A stretch of 64,000 nt of DNA, taken from Bombus terrestris (taxonomy: Eukaryota > Arthropoda > Insecta > Hymenoptera > Apidae). The stretch is from assembly GCF_910591885.1 (NCBI RefSeq), contig NW_025963555.1, positions 2,480,001 through 2,544,000 on the forward strand, read 5' to 3'. Position numbers and translations under genes: made by a program. Under the pieces are notes generated by a model, which worked only from the letters and a program-made list of their open reading frames with translations, was not told where the DNA came from and did not search any database. This document shows positions 1 through 11,204 of the stretch, piece by piece (position 1 is the stretch's first letter; each line of letters opens with the position of its first letter).

Positions 1-362
1 GCGAGCAACGATCACAATTTGCAAGCCATACACATACCTTATATTGCCTTGCATATATTTCGTGTTATTACCTTATTTTGTCAGCCATTTCGGACATCAC
101 ATTGCACTGTAGTATGTGGAAATAGTACTATTTGTGTGAAACTATTCATAAACTGTAAACATTTGTCAGTAGGCAATAGGATAAATACTTCCGGCTCCTC
201 GGGCTGGTGCGAATGTTTCAATGTCCGTATGTGCCAAACCGTTGGTTAGTGACACACCTTTACGCGTATCTGGCTCGCCGCGCTCGCTCGAAAATCATAG
301 CCTAACCTAAAACCAATCCATCTTGCGTTCATTATTCGATATGGTGACGACATATTTCGAAT
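1..362 (+). repeat. Partial monomer at the left edge
   Basis: The window opens at the end of the right foldback arm (GCGAGCAACG) and runs through the spacer into the left half of the first complete foldback. Base 3 aligns with base 425. Spacer text matches the family, with private changes such as GCGAATGTTTC near 210, which is shared with the copy near 6960. Confidence 0.95.
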
Positions 363-427
363 TTGCGAACGTGTCGGATCGGTTGTGAGGTTGGACAGGA
401 TTTTTACGAGCGAGCGGAGCGAGCGAG
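270..427. repeat. 158-bp foldback (imperfect palindrome), first complete copy
   Basis: The outer arms (270-290 and 407-427) are near-complementary GAGC/GCTC-rich 21-mers 116 bp apart. Complementarity continues inward in blocks: AAAA with TTTT, AACCT with AGGTT, CAATCC with GGATCG, CGTTC with GAACG, ATTCGA with TCGAAT, ending at a short loop. The same element sits at landmark -93 to +64 in all 151 monomers with a landmark in the window. It has the shape of a MITE or foldback element captured in the repeat unit. No target-site duplication is evident beside the arms, so a transposon origin is inference only. This copy has a degenerate left arm (GGCTCGCCGCG). Confidence 0.8.
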
Positions 428-691
428 CAACGATCACAATTTGCAAGGCATACACATACGTTATATTGCCTTGCATATATTTCGTGTTATTACCAAATTT
501 TGTCAAACATTTCGGTCATCACATTGCACTGTACTATGTGGAAATAGTACTATTTATATGAAACTATTAATAAACTGTAAACATTTGTCAGTAGGCAATA
601 GGATAAAGACTTCCGGCTCCGCGGGCTGGTGCGAATATTTCAATGTCCGTATGTGCCAAACTGTTGGTTTGTGACACACCTTTACGCGTAT
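428..691. repeat. 264-bp spacer segment between foldbacks (example)
   Basis: This is the part of the monomer outside the foldback. It is AT-richer, with TATA-like steps, and includes a near-duplicated 9-mer (ACTATTTAT and ACTATTCAT starting 14 bp apart in most copies) and the conserved GGGCTGGTGCGAATATT block. I find no tRNA, rRNA, promoter or terminator signal in it and no long inverted repeat. Its boundaries are those of the two flanking foldbacks. Confidence 0.8.
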
Positions 692-784
692 CTCGCTCGC
701 TGCGCTCGCTCGAAAACTATAGCCTAACCTAAAACCAATCCATCTTGCGTTCATTATTCGACATGGTGGCGACATATTTCGAAT

Positions 785-1205
785 TTGCGAACGTGTCGGA
801 TCGGTTGTGAATTTGGACAGGATTTTTACGAGAGAGCGGAGCCAGCGAGCAACGATCAGAATTTCCAAGCTATACATATACCTTATATTGCCTTGCATAT
901 ATTTCGTGTTATTACCTAATTTTGTCAGACATTTCGGACATCACATTGCACTGTACGATGTGGAAATAGTACTATTTATGTGAAACTATTCATAAACTGT
1001 ATACATTTGTCAGTAGGCAATAGGATAAAGACTTCCGGCTCCTCGGGCTGGTGCGAATATTTGAATGTCCCAATGTGCAAACCGATGGACTGTGACACAC
1101 CTTTACGCGTATCTGGCTCGCTGCGATCGCTCGAAAACTATAGCCTAACCTAAAACCAATCCATCTTGCGTTCATTATTCGATATGGTGGCGACATATTT
1201 CAAAT
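785..1205 (+). repeat. 421-bp monomer with a 1-bp deletion in the spacer
   Basis: CAATGTGCAAACC near 1073-1083 lacks one C of the usual GTGCCAAACC. The same deletion recurs in the monomers at 6268 and 7533. Confidence 0.85.
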
Positions 1206-2378
1206 TTGGGAACGTGTCGGATCGGATGTGAGGTTGGACTAAATTTTTACGAGCGAGCGGAGCGAGCGAGCAACGGTCACAATTTCCAAGCTATACATAT
1301 ACCTTATATTGCCTTGCATATATTTCGTGTTACTACCTTATTTTGTCAGCCATTTCGGACATCACATTGCACTGTAGTATGTGGAAATAGTACTATTTAT
1401 GTGAAACTATTCATAAACTGTAAACATTTGCCAGTAGGGAATAGGATAAAGACTTCCGGCTCCTCGAGCTGGCGCGAATATTTCAATGTCCATATGTGCC
1501 AAACCGTTGGTTTGTGACACACCTTTACGCGTATCTCGCTCGCTGCGCTCGCTCGAAAGCTATAGCCTAACCTAAAACCAATCCATCTTGCGTTCATTAT
1601 TCGATATGGTGGCGACATATTTCAAATGTAGGAACGTGTCGGATCGGTTGTGAGGTTGGACAGGATTTTTACGAGCGAGCGGAGCGAGCGAGCAACGATC
1701 ACAATTTGCAAGGCATACACATACCTTATATTGCCTTGCATATATTTCGTGTTATTACCAAATTTTGTCAAACATTTCGGACATCACATTGCACTGTACT
1801 ATGTGGAAATAGTACTATTTATATGAAACTATTAATAAACTGTAAACATTTGTCAGTAGGCAATAGGATAAAGACTTCCGGCTCCGCGGGCTGGTGCGAA
1901 TATTTCAATGTCCGTATGTGCCAAACCGTTGGTTTGTGACACACCTTTACGCGTATCTCGCTCGCTGCGCTCGCTCGAAAACTATAGCCTAACCTAAAAC
2001 CAATCCATCTTGCGTTCATTATTCGATATGGTGGCGACATATTTCGAATTTGCGAACGTATCGGAACGGTTGTGAGGTTGGACTAGATTTCTACAAGCGA
2101 GCGGAGCGAGCGAGCAACGATCGCAATTTCCAAGCTATACATATACCTTATATTGCCTTGCATATATTTCGTGTTATTACCTACTTTTGTCAGCCATTTC
2201 GGACATCATATTGCACTGTGGTATGAGGAAATAATACTATTTATGTGAAACTATTCATAAACTGTATACATTTGTCAGTAGGCAATAGGATAAAGACTTC
2301 CGGCTCCTCGGGCTGGTGCGAATATTTGAATGTCCCAATGTGCCAAACCGATGGACTGTGACACACTTCTCCGCTTGC

Positions 2379-2536
2379 CTCGCTCGCCATGCTCGCTCGA
2401 AAGCTATAGCCTAACCGAAAACCAATCCCTCTTGCGTTAGTCATTCGACATGGAGGCGACTTATTTCAAATTTGGGAACGTGTCGGAGCGGATGTGGGGT
2501 TGGACTAAATTTTCACGAGCGAGCGGAGCGAGCGAG
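2379..2536. repeat. Type B foldback variant (example)
   Basis: Type B copies read CTCGCTCGCCATGCTCGCTC in the left arm, CCTAACCGAAAACC, CCCTCTTGCGTTAGTCATTC and GACATGGAGGCGAC at the centre, then TTCAAATTTGGGAACG and ATTTTCACGAGC. Type A copies read CGCTGCGCTCGCTCG, CCTAACCTAAAACC, TTCATTATTCGATATGG and often TTCGAATTTGCGAACG. The B changes weaken pairing between the two halves, so the palindrome is best preserved in type A. Both types and their recombinants occur throughout the window. Confidence 0.8.
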
Positions 2537-4581
2537 CAACGATCACAATTTCCAAGCTATACATATACCTTATATTGCCTTGCATATATTTCGTGTTATT
2601 ACCTCCTTTTGTCAGCCATTTCGGACATCACATTGCACTGTAGTATGTGGAAATAGTACTATTTATGTGAAACTATTCATAAACTGTAAACATTTGTCAG
2701 TAGGCAATAGGATAAATACTTCCGGCTCCTCGGGCTGGTGCGAATATTTCAATGTCCGTATGTGCCAAACCGTTGGTTTGTGACACACCTTTACGCGTAT
2801 CTCGTTCGCTGCGCTCGCTCGAAAGCTATAGCCTAACCTAAAACCAATCCATCTTGCGTTCATTATTCGATATGGTGGCGACATATTTCGAATTTGCGAA
2901 CGTATCGGATCGGTTGTGAGGATGGACTAGATTTTTACAAGCGAGCGGAGCGAGCGAGCAACGATCACAATTTCCAAGCTATACATATACCTTATATTGC
3001 CTTGCATATAATTCGCGTTATTACCTAATTTTGTCAGATATTGCGGACATCACATTGCACTGTGGTATGTGGAAATAGTACTATTTATGTGAAGCTATTC
3101 ATAAACCGTAAACATTTGTCAGTAGGCAATAGGACAAAGACTTCCGGCTCCTCGGGCTGGTGCGAATATTTGAATGTCCCAATGTGCCAAACCGATGGAC
3201 TGTGACACACCTTTACGCGTATCTCGCTCGCTGCGCTCGCTCGAAAACTATAGCCTAACCTAAAACCAATCCATCTTGCGTTCATTATTCGATATGGTGG
3301 CGACATATTTCAAATTTGGGAACGTGTCGGATCGGATGTGAGGTTGGACTAAATTTTCACGAGCGAGCGGAGCGAGCGAGCAACGATCACAATTTCCAAG
3401 CTATACATATACCTTATATTGCCTTGCATATATTTCGTGTTATTACCTACTTTTGTCAGCCATTTCGGACATCATATTGCACTGTGGTATGAGGAAATAA
3501 TACTATTTATGTGAAACTATTCATAAACTGTATATATTTGTCAGTAGGCAATAGGATAAAGACTTCCGGCTCCACGGGCTGGTGCGAATATTTGAATGTC
3601 CCAATGTGCCAAACCGATGGACTGTGACACACCTCTCCGCGTGCCTCGCTCGCCATGCTCGCTCGAAAGCTATAGCCTAACCGAAAACCAATCCCTCTTG
3701 CGTTAGTCATTCGACATGGAGGCGACTTATTTCAAATTTGGGAACTTGTCGGAGCGGATGTGGGGTTGGACTAAATTTTCACGAGCGAGCGGAGCGAGCG
3801 AGCAACGATCACAATTTCCAAGCTATACATATACCTTATATTGCCTTGCATATATTTCGTGTTATTACCTCCTTTTGTCAGCCATTTCGGACATCACATT
3901 GCACTGTAGTATGTGCAAATAGTACTATTTATGTGAAACTATTCATAAACTGTAAACATTTGTCAGTAGGCAATAGGATAAAGACTTCCGGCTCCTCGGG
4001 CTGGTGCGAATATTTGAATGTCCCAATGTGCCAAACCGATGGACTGTGACACACCTCTCCGCGTGCCTCGCTCGCCATGCTCGCTCGAAAGCTATAGCCT
4101 AACCTAAAACCAATCCATCTTGCGTTCATTATTCGATATATTGATGACATATTTCGAATTTGCGAACGTGTCGGATCGGTTGTGAGGTTAGACTAAATTT
4201 TCACGAGCGAGCGGATGGAGCGAGCAACGATCACAATTTCCAAGCTATACATATACCTTATATTGCCTTGCATATATTTCGTGTTATTACCTAATTTTGT
4301 CAGACATTTCGAACATCACATTGCACTGTACTATGTGGAAATAGTACTATTTATATGAAACTATTCATAAACTGTAAACATTTGTCAGTAGGCAATAGGA
4401 TAAAGACTTCCGGCTCCTCGGGCTGGTGCGAATATTTCAATGTCCGTATGTGCCAAACCGTTGGTTTGTGACACACCTTTACGCGTATCTCGCTCGCTGC
4501 GCTCGCTCGAAAACTATAGCCTAACCTAAAACCAATCCATCTTACGTTCATTATTCGATATGGTGGCGACATATTTCGAAT

Positions 4582-5002
4582 TTGCGAACGTGTCTGTTCG
4601 GTTGTGAGGTTGGACAGGATTTTTACGAGCGAGCGGAGCGAGCGTGCAACGATCACAATTTCCAAGCTATACATATAGCGTATATTGCCTTGCATATATT
4701 TCGTGTTATTAACTAATTTTGTCAGACATTTCGGACATCACATTGCACTGTACGATGTGGAAATAATACTATTTATGTGAAACTATTCATAAATTGTATA
4801 CATTTGTCAGTAGGCAATGGGATAAAGACTTTCGGCTCCTCGGGCTGGTGCGAATATTTCAATGTCCCCATGTGCCAAACAGTTGAATTGTAACACACCT
4901 CTCCGCGTCCATCGCTCGCCGTGCTCGACGAAAGCTATAGCCTAACCGAAAACCAATCCCTCTTGCGTTAGTCATTCGACATGGAGGCGACTCATTTCAA
5001 AT
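4582..5002 (+). repeat. 421-bp monomer with a shortened left foldback arm
   Basis: The arm reads GCTCGACGAAAGC near 4925 where type B has GCTCGCTCGAAAGC, one base shorter and with a substitution. The same change is in the monomer at 5425. Confidence 0.85.
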
Positions 5003-5424
5003 TTGGGAACGTGTCGGAGCGGATGTGGGGTTGGACTAAATTTTTATGAGCGAGCGGAGCGAGCGAGCAACGGTCACAATTTCCAAGCTATACATATACC
5101 TTATATTGCCTTGCATATATTTCGTGTTATTACCTTATTTTGTCAGCCATTTCGGACATCACATTGCACTGTAGTATGTGGAAATAGTACTATTTGTGTG
5201 AAACTATTCATAAACTGTAAACATTTGTCAGTAGGCAATAGGATAAATACTTCCGGCTCCTCGGGCTGGTGCGAATATTTGAATGTCCCAATGTGCCAAA
5301 CCGATGGACTGTGACACACCTTTACGCGTATCTCGCTCGCTGCGCTCGCTCGAAAACTATAGCCTAACCTAAAACCAATCCATCTTACGTTCATTATTCG
5401 ATATGGTGGCGACATATTTCGAAT

Positions 5425-5845
5425 TTGCGAACGTGTCTGTTCGGTTGTGAGGTTGGACAGGATTTTTACGAGCGAGCGGAGCGAGCGTGCAACGATCACA
5501 ATTTCCAAGCTATACATATAGCGTATATTGCCTTGCATATATTTCGTGTTATTAACTAATTTTGTCAGACATTTCGGACATCACATTGCACTGTACGATG
5601 TGGAAATAATACTATTTATGTGAAACTATTCATAAACTGTATACATTTGTCAGTAGGCAATGGGATAAAGACTTTCAGCTCCTCGGGCTGGTGCGAATAT
5701 TTCAATGTCCCCATGTGTCAAACAGTTGAATTGTAACACACCTCTCCGCGTCCATCGCTCGCCGTGCTCGACGAAAGCTATAGCCTAACCGAAAACCAAT
5801 CCCTCTTGCGTTAGTCATTCGACATGGAGGCGACTCATTTCAAAT
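5425..5845 (+). repeat. 421-bp monomer, duplicate of the 4582 copy
   Basis: This carries the shortened arm GCTCGACGAAAGC near 5768 as part of the 843-bp dimer duplication. Confidence 0.85.
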
Positions 5846-6267
5846 TTGGGAACGTGTCGGAGCGGATGTGGGGTTGGACTAAATTTTTATGAGCGAGCGG
5901 AGCGAGCGAGCAACGGTCACAATTTCCAAGCTATACATATACCTTATATTGCCTTGCATATATTTCGTGTTATTACCTTATTTTGTCAGCCATTTCGGAC
6001 ATCACATTGCACTGTAGTATGTGGAAATAGTACTATTTGTGTGAAACTATTCATAAACTGTAAACATTTGTCAGTAGGCAATAGGATAAATACTTCCGGC
6101 TCCTCGGGCTGGTGCGAATATTTGAATGTCCCAATGTGCCAAACCGATGGACTGTGACACACCTTTACGCGTATCTCGCTCGCTGCGCTCGCTCGAAAAC
6201 TATAGCCTAACCTAAAACCAATCCATCTTGCGTTCATTATTCGATATGGTGGCGACATATTTCAAAT

Positions 6268-6688
6268 TTGGGAACGTGTCGGATCGGATGTGAGGTTGGA
6301 GTAAATTTTTATGAGCGAGCGGAGCGAGCGAGCAACGATCACAATTTGCAAGCCATACACATACCTTATATTGCCTTGCATATATTTCGTGTTATTACCA
6401 AATTTTGTCAGACCTTTCGGACATCACATTGCACTGTACTATGTGGGAATAGTACTATTTATATGAAACTATTCATAAACTGTAAACATTTGTCAGTAGG
6501 CAATAGGATAAAGACTTCCGGCTCCTCGGGCTGGTGCGAATATTTGAATGTCCCAATGTGCAAACCGATGGACTGTGACACACCTTTACGCGTATCTCGC
6601 TCGCTGCGCTCGCTCGGAAACTATGGCCTAACCTAAAACCAATCCATCTTGCGTTCATCATTCGATATGGTGGCGACATATTTCAAAT
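6268..6688 (+). repeat. 421-bp monomer with the GTGCAAACC deletion
   Basis: This carries the same 1-bp loss as the monomer at 785 but lies outside the 2.84-kb duplicated block. The deletion therefore predates or was spread independently of that duplication. Confidence 0.85.
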
Positions 6689-6935
6689 TTGGGAACGTGT
6701 CGGATCGGATGTGAGGTTGGACTAAATTTTTACGAGCGAGCGGAGCGAGCGAGCAACGGTAACAATTTCCAAGCTATACATATACCTTATATTGCCTTGC
6801 ATATATTTTGTGTTATTACCTAATTTTGTCAGATATTGCGGACATCACATTGCACTGTGGTATGTGGAAATAGTACTATTTATGTGAAGCTATTCATAAA
6901 CCGTAAACATTTGTCAGTAGGCAATAGGACAAAGA

Positions 6936-9771
6936 CTTCCGGCTCCTCGGGCTGGTGCGAATGTTTCAATGTCCGTATGTGCCAAACCGTTGGTTAGTGA
7001 CACACCTTTACGCGTATCTGGCTCGCCGCGCTCGCTCGAAAATCATAGCCTAACCTAAAACCAATCCATCTTGCGTTCATTATTCGATATGGTGACGACA
7101 TATTTCGAATTTGCGAACGTGTCGGATCGGTTGTGAGGTTGGACAGGATTTTTACGAGCGAGCGGAGCGAGCGAGCAACGATCACAATTTGCAAGGCATA
7201 CACATACGTTATATTGCCTTGCATATATTTCGTGTTATTACCAAATTTTGTCAAACATTTCGGTCATCACATTGCACTGTACTATGTGGAAATAGTACTA
7301 TTTATATGAAACTATTAATAAACTGTAAACATTTGTCAGTAGGCAATAGGATAAAGACTTCCGGCTCCGCGGGCTGGTGCGAATATTTCAATGTCCGTAT
7401 GTGCCAAACTGTTGGTTTGTGACACACCTTTACGCGTATCTCGCTCGCTGCGCTCGCTCGAAAACTATAGCCTAACCTAAAACCAATCCATCTTGCGTTC
7501 ATTATTCGACATGGTGGCGACATATTTCGAATTTGCGAACGTGTCGGATCGGTTGTGAGATTGGACAGGATTTTTACGAGCGAGCGGAGCGAGCGAGCAA
7601 CGATCAGAATTTCCAAGCTATACATATACCTTATATTGCCTTGCATATATTTCGTGTTATTACCTAATTTTGTCAGACATTTCGGACATCACATTGCACT
7701 GTACAATGTGGAAATAGTACTATTTATGTGAAACTATTCATAAACTGTAAACATTTGTCAGTAGGCAATAGGATAAAGACTTCCGGCTCCTCGGGCTGGT
7801 GCGAATATTTGAATGTCCCAATGTGCAAACCGATGGACTGTGACACACCTTTACGCGTATCTGGCTCGCTGCGATCGCTCGAAAACTATAGCCTAACCTA
7901 AAACCAATCCATCTTGCGTTCATTATTCGATATGGTGGCGACATATTTCAAATTTGGGAACGTGTCGGATCGGATGTGAGGTTGGACTAAATTTTTACGA
8001 GCGAGCGGAGCGAGCGAGCAACGGTCACAATTTCCAAGCTATACATATACCTTATATTGCCTTGCATATATTTCGTGTTACTACCTTATTTTGTCAGCCA
8101 TTTCGGACATCACATTGCACTGTAGTATGTGGAAATAGTACTATTTATGTGAAACTATTCATAAACTGTAAACATTTGCCAGTAGGGAATAGGATAAAGA
8201 CTTCCGGCTCCTCGAGCTGGCGCGAATATTTCAATGTCCATATGTGCCAAACCGTTGGTTTGTGACACACCTTTACGCGTATCTCGCTCGCTGCGCTCGC
8301 TCGAAAGCTATAGCCTAACCTAAAACCAATCCATCTTGCGTTCATTATTCGATATGGTGGCGACATATTTCAAATGTAGGAACGTGTCGGATCGGTTGTG
8401 AGGTTGGACAGGATTTTTACGAGCGAGCGGAGCGAGCGAGCAACGATCACAATTTGCAAGGCATACACATACCTTATATTGCCTTGCATATATTTCGTGT
8501 TATTACCAAATTTTGTCAAACATTTCGGACATCACATTGCACTGTACTATGTGGAAATAGTACTATTTATATGAAACTATTAATAAACTGTAAACATTTG
8601 TCAGTAGGCAATAGGATAAAGACTTCCGGCTCCGCGGGCTGGTGCGAATATTTCAATGTCCGTATGTGCCAAACCGTTGGTTTGTGACACACCTTTACGC
8701 GTATCTCGCTCGCTGCGCTCGCTCGAAAACTATAGCCTAACCTAAAACCAATCCATCTTGCGTTCATTATTCGATATGGTGGCGACATATTTCGAATTTG
8801 CGAACGTATCGGAACGGTTGTGAGGTTGGACTAGATTTCTACAAGCGAGCGGAGCGAGCGAGCAACGATCGCAATTTCCAAGCTATACATATACCTTATA
8901 TTGCCTTGCATATATTTCGTGTTATTACCTACTTTTGTCAGCCATTTCGGACATCATATTGCACTGTGGTATGAGGAAATAATACTATTTATGTGAAACT
9001 ATTCATAAACTGTATACATTTGTCAGTAGGCAATAGGATAAAGACTTCCGGCTCCTCGGGCTGGTGCGAATATTTGAATGTCCCAATGTGCCAAACCGAT
9101 GGACTGTGACACACTTCTCCGCTTGCCTCGCTCGCCATGCTCGCTCGAAAGCTATAGCCTAACCGAAAACCAATCCCTCTTGCGTTAGTCATTCGACATG
9201 GAGGCGACTTATTTCAAATTTGGGAACGTGTCGGAGCGGATGTGGGGTTGGACTAAATTTTCACGAGCGAGCGGAGCGAGCGAGCAACGATCACAATTTC
9301 CAAGCTATACATATACCTTATATTGCCTTGCATATATTTCGTGTTATTACCTCCTTTTGTCAGCCATTTCGGACATCACATTGCACTGTAGTATGTGGAA
9401 ATAGTACTATTTATGTGAAACTATTCATAAACTGTAAACATTTGTCAGTAGGCAATAGGATAAATACTTCCGGCTCCTCGGGCTGGTGCGAATATTTCAA
9501 TGTCCGTATGTGCCAAACCGTTGGTTTGTGACACACCTTTACGCGTATCTCGCTCGCTGCGCTCGCTCGAAAGCTATAGCCTAACCTAAAACCAATCCAT
9601 CTTGCGTTCATTATTCGATATGGTGGCGACATATTTCGAATTTGCGAACGTATCGGATCGGTTGTGAGGATGGACTAGATTTTTACAAGCGAGCGGAGCG
9701 AGCGAGCAACGATCACAATTTCCAAGCTATACATATACCTTATATTGCCTTGCATATAATTCGCGTTATTA
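6936..9771 (+). repeat. 2.84-kb block, copy 2 of a pair 6,748 bp apart
   Basis: This is the second copy of 188-3023. The two copies are not adjacent: 3.9 kb of other monomers lie between them. The pair is therefore either the remains of a 16-monomer duplication with one flank later overwritten, or a long conversion tract. The foldback near 7557-7594 is intact here, while the copy-1 equivalent is mutated. Confidence 0.85.
7533..7953 (+). repeat. 421-bp monomer, duplicate of the 785 copy
   Basis: This is the copy of the 785 monomer inside the second 2.84-kb block, retaining the GTGCAAACC deletion. Confidence 0.85.
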
Positions 9772-10063
9772 CGTAATTTTGTCAGACATTTCGGACATCA
9801 CATTGCACTGTACGATGTGGAAATAATACTATTTATGTGAAACTATTCATAAACGGTATACATTTGTCAGTAGGCAATAGGAAAAAGACTTCCGGCTCCT
9901 CGGGCTGGTGCGAATATTTGAATGTCCCAATGTGCCAAACCGATGGACTGTGACACACCTCTCCGCGTCCCTCGCTCGCCATACTCGCTCGAAAGCTATA
10001 GCCTAACCGAAAACCAATCCGTCTTGCGTTAGTCATTCGACATGGAGGCGACTTATTTCAAAC

Positions 10064-10484
10064 TTGGGAACGTCTCGGAGCGGATGTGAGGTTGGACTAA
10101 ATTTTCACGAGCGAGCGGAGCGAGCGAGCAACGATCACAATTTCCAAGCTATACATATACCTTATATTGCCTTGCATATATTTCGTGTTATTACCTACTT
10201 TTGTCAGCCATTTCGGACATCATATTGCACTGTGGTATGTGGAAATAGTACTATTTATGTGAAACTATTCATAAACTGTAAACATTTGTCAGTAGGCAAT
10301 AGGATAAATACTTCCGGCTCCTCGGGCTGGTGCGAATATTTCAATGTCCGTATGTGCCAACCGTTGGTTTGTGACACACCTTCACGCGTATCTCGCTCGC
10401 TGCGCTCGCTCGAAAGCTATAGCCTAACCTAAAACCAATCCATCTTGCGTTCATTATTCGATATGGTGGCGACATATTTCGAAT
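10064..10484 (+). repeat. 421-bp monomer with an independent 1-bp deletion
   Basis: GTGCCAACCGTTGG near 10355 lacks one A of GTGCCAAACCGTTGG. This differs from the deletion in the 785 family, so it is a separate event. Confidence 0.85.
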
Positions 10485-11204
10485 TTGCGAACGTATCGGA
10501 TCGGTTGTGAGGATGGACTAGATTTTTACAAGCCAGCGGAGCGAGCGAGCAACGATCACAATTTCCAAGCTATACATATACCTTATATTGCCTTGCATAT
10601 ATTTCGTGTTATTAACTAATTTTGTCAGACATTTCGGACATCACATTGCACTGTACGATGTGGAAATAATACTATTTATGTGAAACTATTCATAAACTGT
10701 ATACATTTGTCAGTAGGCAATGGGATAAAGACTTTCGGCTCCTCGGGCTGGTGCGAATATTTCAATGTCCCCATGTGCCAAACAGTTGAATTGTAACACA
10801 CCTCTCCGCGTCCATCGCTCGCCGTGCTCGCTCGAAAGCTATAGCCTAACCGAAAACCAATCCCTCTTGCGTTAGTCATTCGATATGGTGGCGACATATT
10901 TCAAATTTGGGAACGTGTCGGAGCGGATGTGAGGTTGGACTAAATTTTCACGAGCGAGCGGAGCGAGCGAGCAACGGTCACAATTTCCAAGCTATACATA
11001 TACCTTATATTGCCTTGCATATATTTCGTGTTATTACCTACTTTTGTCAGCCATTTCGGACATCACATTGCACTCTAGTATGTGGAAATAGTACTATTTA
11101 TGTGAAACTATTCATAAACTGTAAACATTTGTCAGTAGGCAATAGGATAAATACTTCCGGCTCCTCGGGCTGGTGCGAATATTTCAATGTCCGTATGTGC
11201 CAAA

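Larger units (their letters stand above)
188..3023 (+). repeat. 2.84-kb block, copy 1 of a pair 6,748 bp apart
   Basis: This interval is nearly identical to 6936-9771, at a constant offset of 6,748 bp (16 monomers). It ends on the left near 188, where AAATACTT on one side faces AAAGACTT on the other, and on the right at 3024, where C faces G, followed by further differences. Shared private features include the 1-bp deletion GTGCAAACC near 1077. Differences include a disturbed foldback near 809-845 in this copy only. Edges are approximate to a few tens of bases. Confidence 0.85.
4471..6239 (+). repeat. Tandem duplication of an 843-bp dimer
   Basis: About 925 bp from 4471 to 5396 recurs at 5314-6239, offset 843 bp (one 422-bp plus one 421-bp monomer). 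Both copies carry the private 1-bp-shorter arm GCTCGACGAAAG near 4926 and 5768 and the CAATGGGATAAAGAC text. The right edge falls in the foldback, where CATCTTACG faces CATCTTGCG. Confidence 0.8.

Noticed and set aside
363..674. Recurring plus-strand open frames of about 103 codons as genes
   Set aside because: They begin with TTG, not ATG, and have no ribosome-binding or eukaryotic start context. They recur once per 422-bp repeat, a length not divisible by 3, and they overlap equally long minus-strand frames. The Arg/Ala/Ser/Glu-rich stretch is just the translated GAGC arm.
692..849. Autonomous or MITE transposon with target-site duplication
   Set aside because: The foldback has terminal inverted arms, but the sequences just outside them (CGCGTAT and CAACGATC) show no duplicated target site, and there is no transposase coding sequence. 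It is kept as a foldback repeat only.
829..849. Rho-independent terminators at the GAGC arms
   Set aside because: The two arms are 116 bp apart without a following T-run, and the context is eukaryotic satellite DNA, so bacterial terminator logic does not apply.
554..898. Recurring minus-strand open frames of 67-131 codons as genes
   Set aside because: Same repeat origin. Length varies with single substitutions between monomers, changes fall at all codon positions, and no domain, signal peptide or membrane segment is recognisable.
3003..3012. TATA-box promoter in the spacer (GCATATAATTCG form)
   Set aside because: TATA-like steps are expected by chance in an AT-rich spacer; there is no initiator, downstream gene or consistent spacing, and the common form is GCATATATTTCG.
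3025..3500. CENP-B box in the monomer
   Set aside because: TTCG occurs several times (for example TTTCGGACATCAC and ACTTTCGGCTCC), but none has the required A and CGGG at the right spacing.
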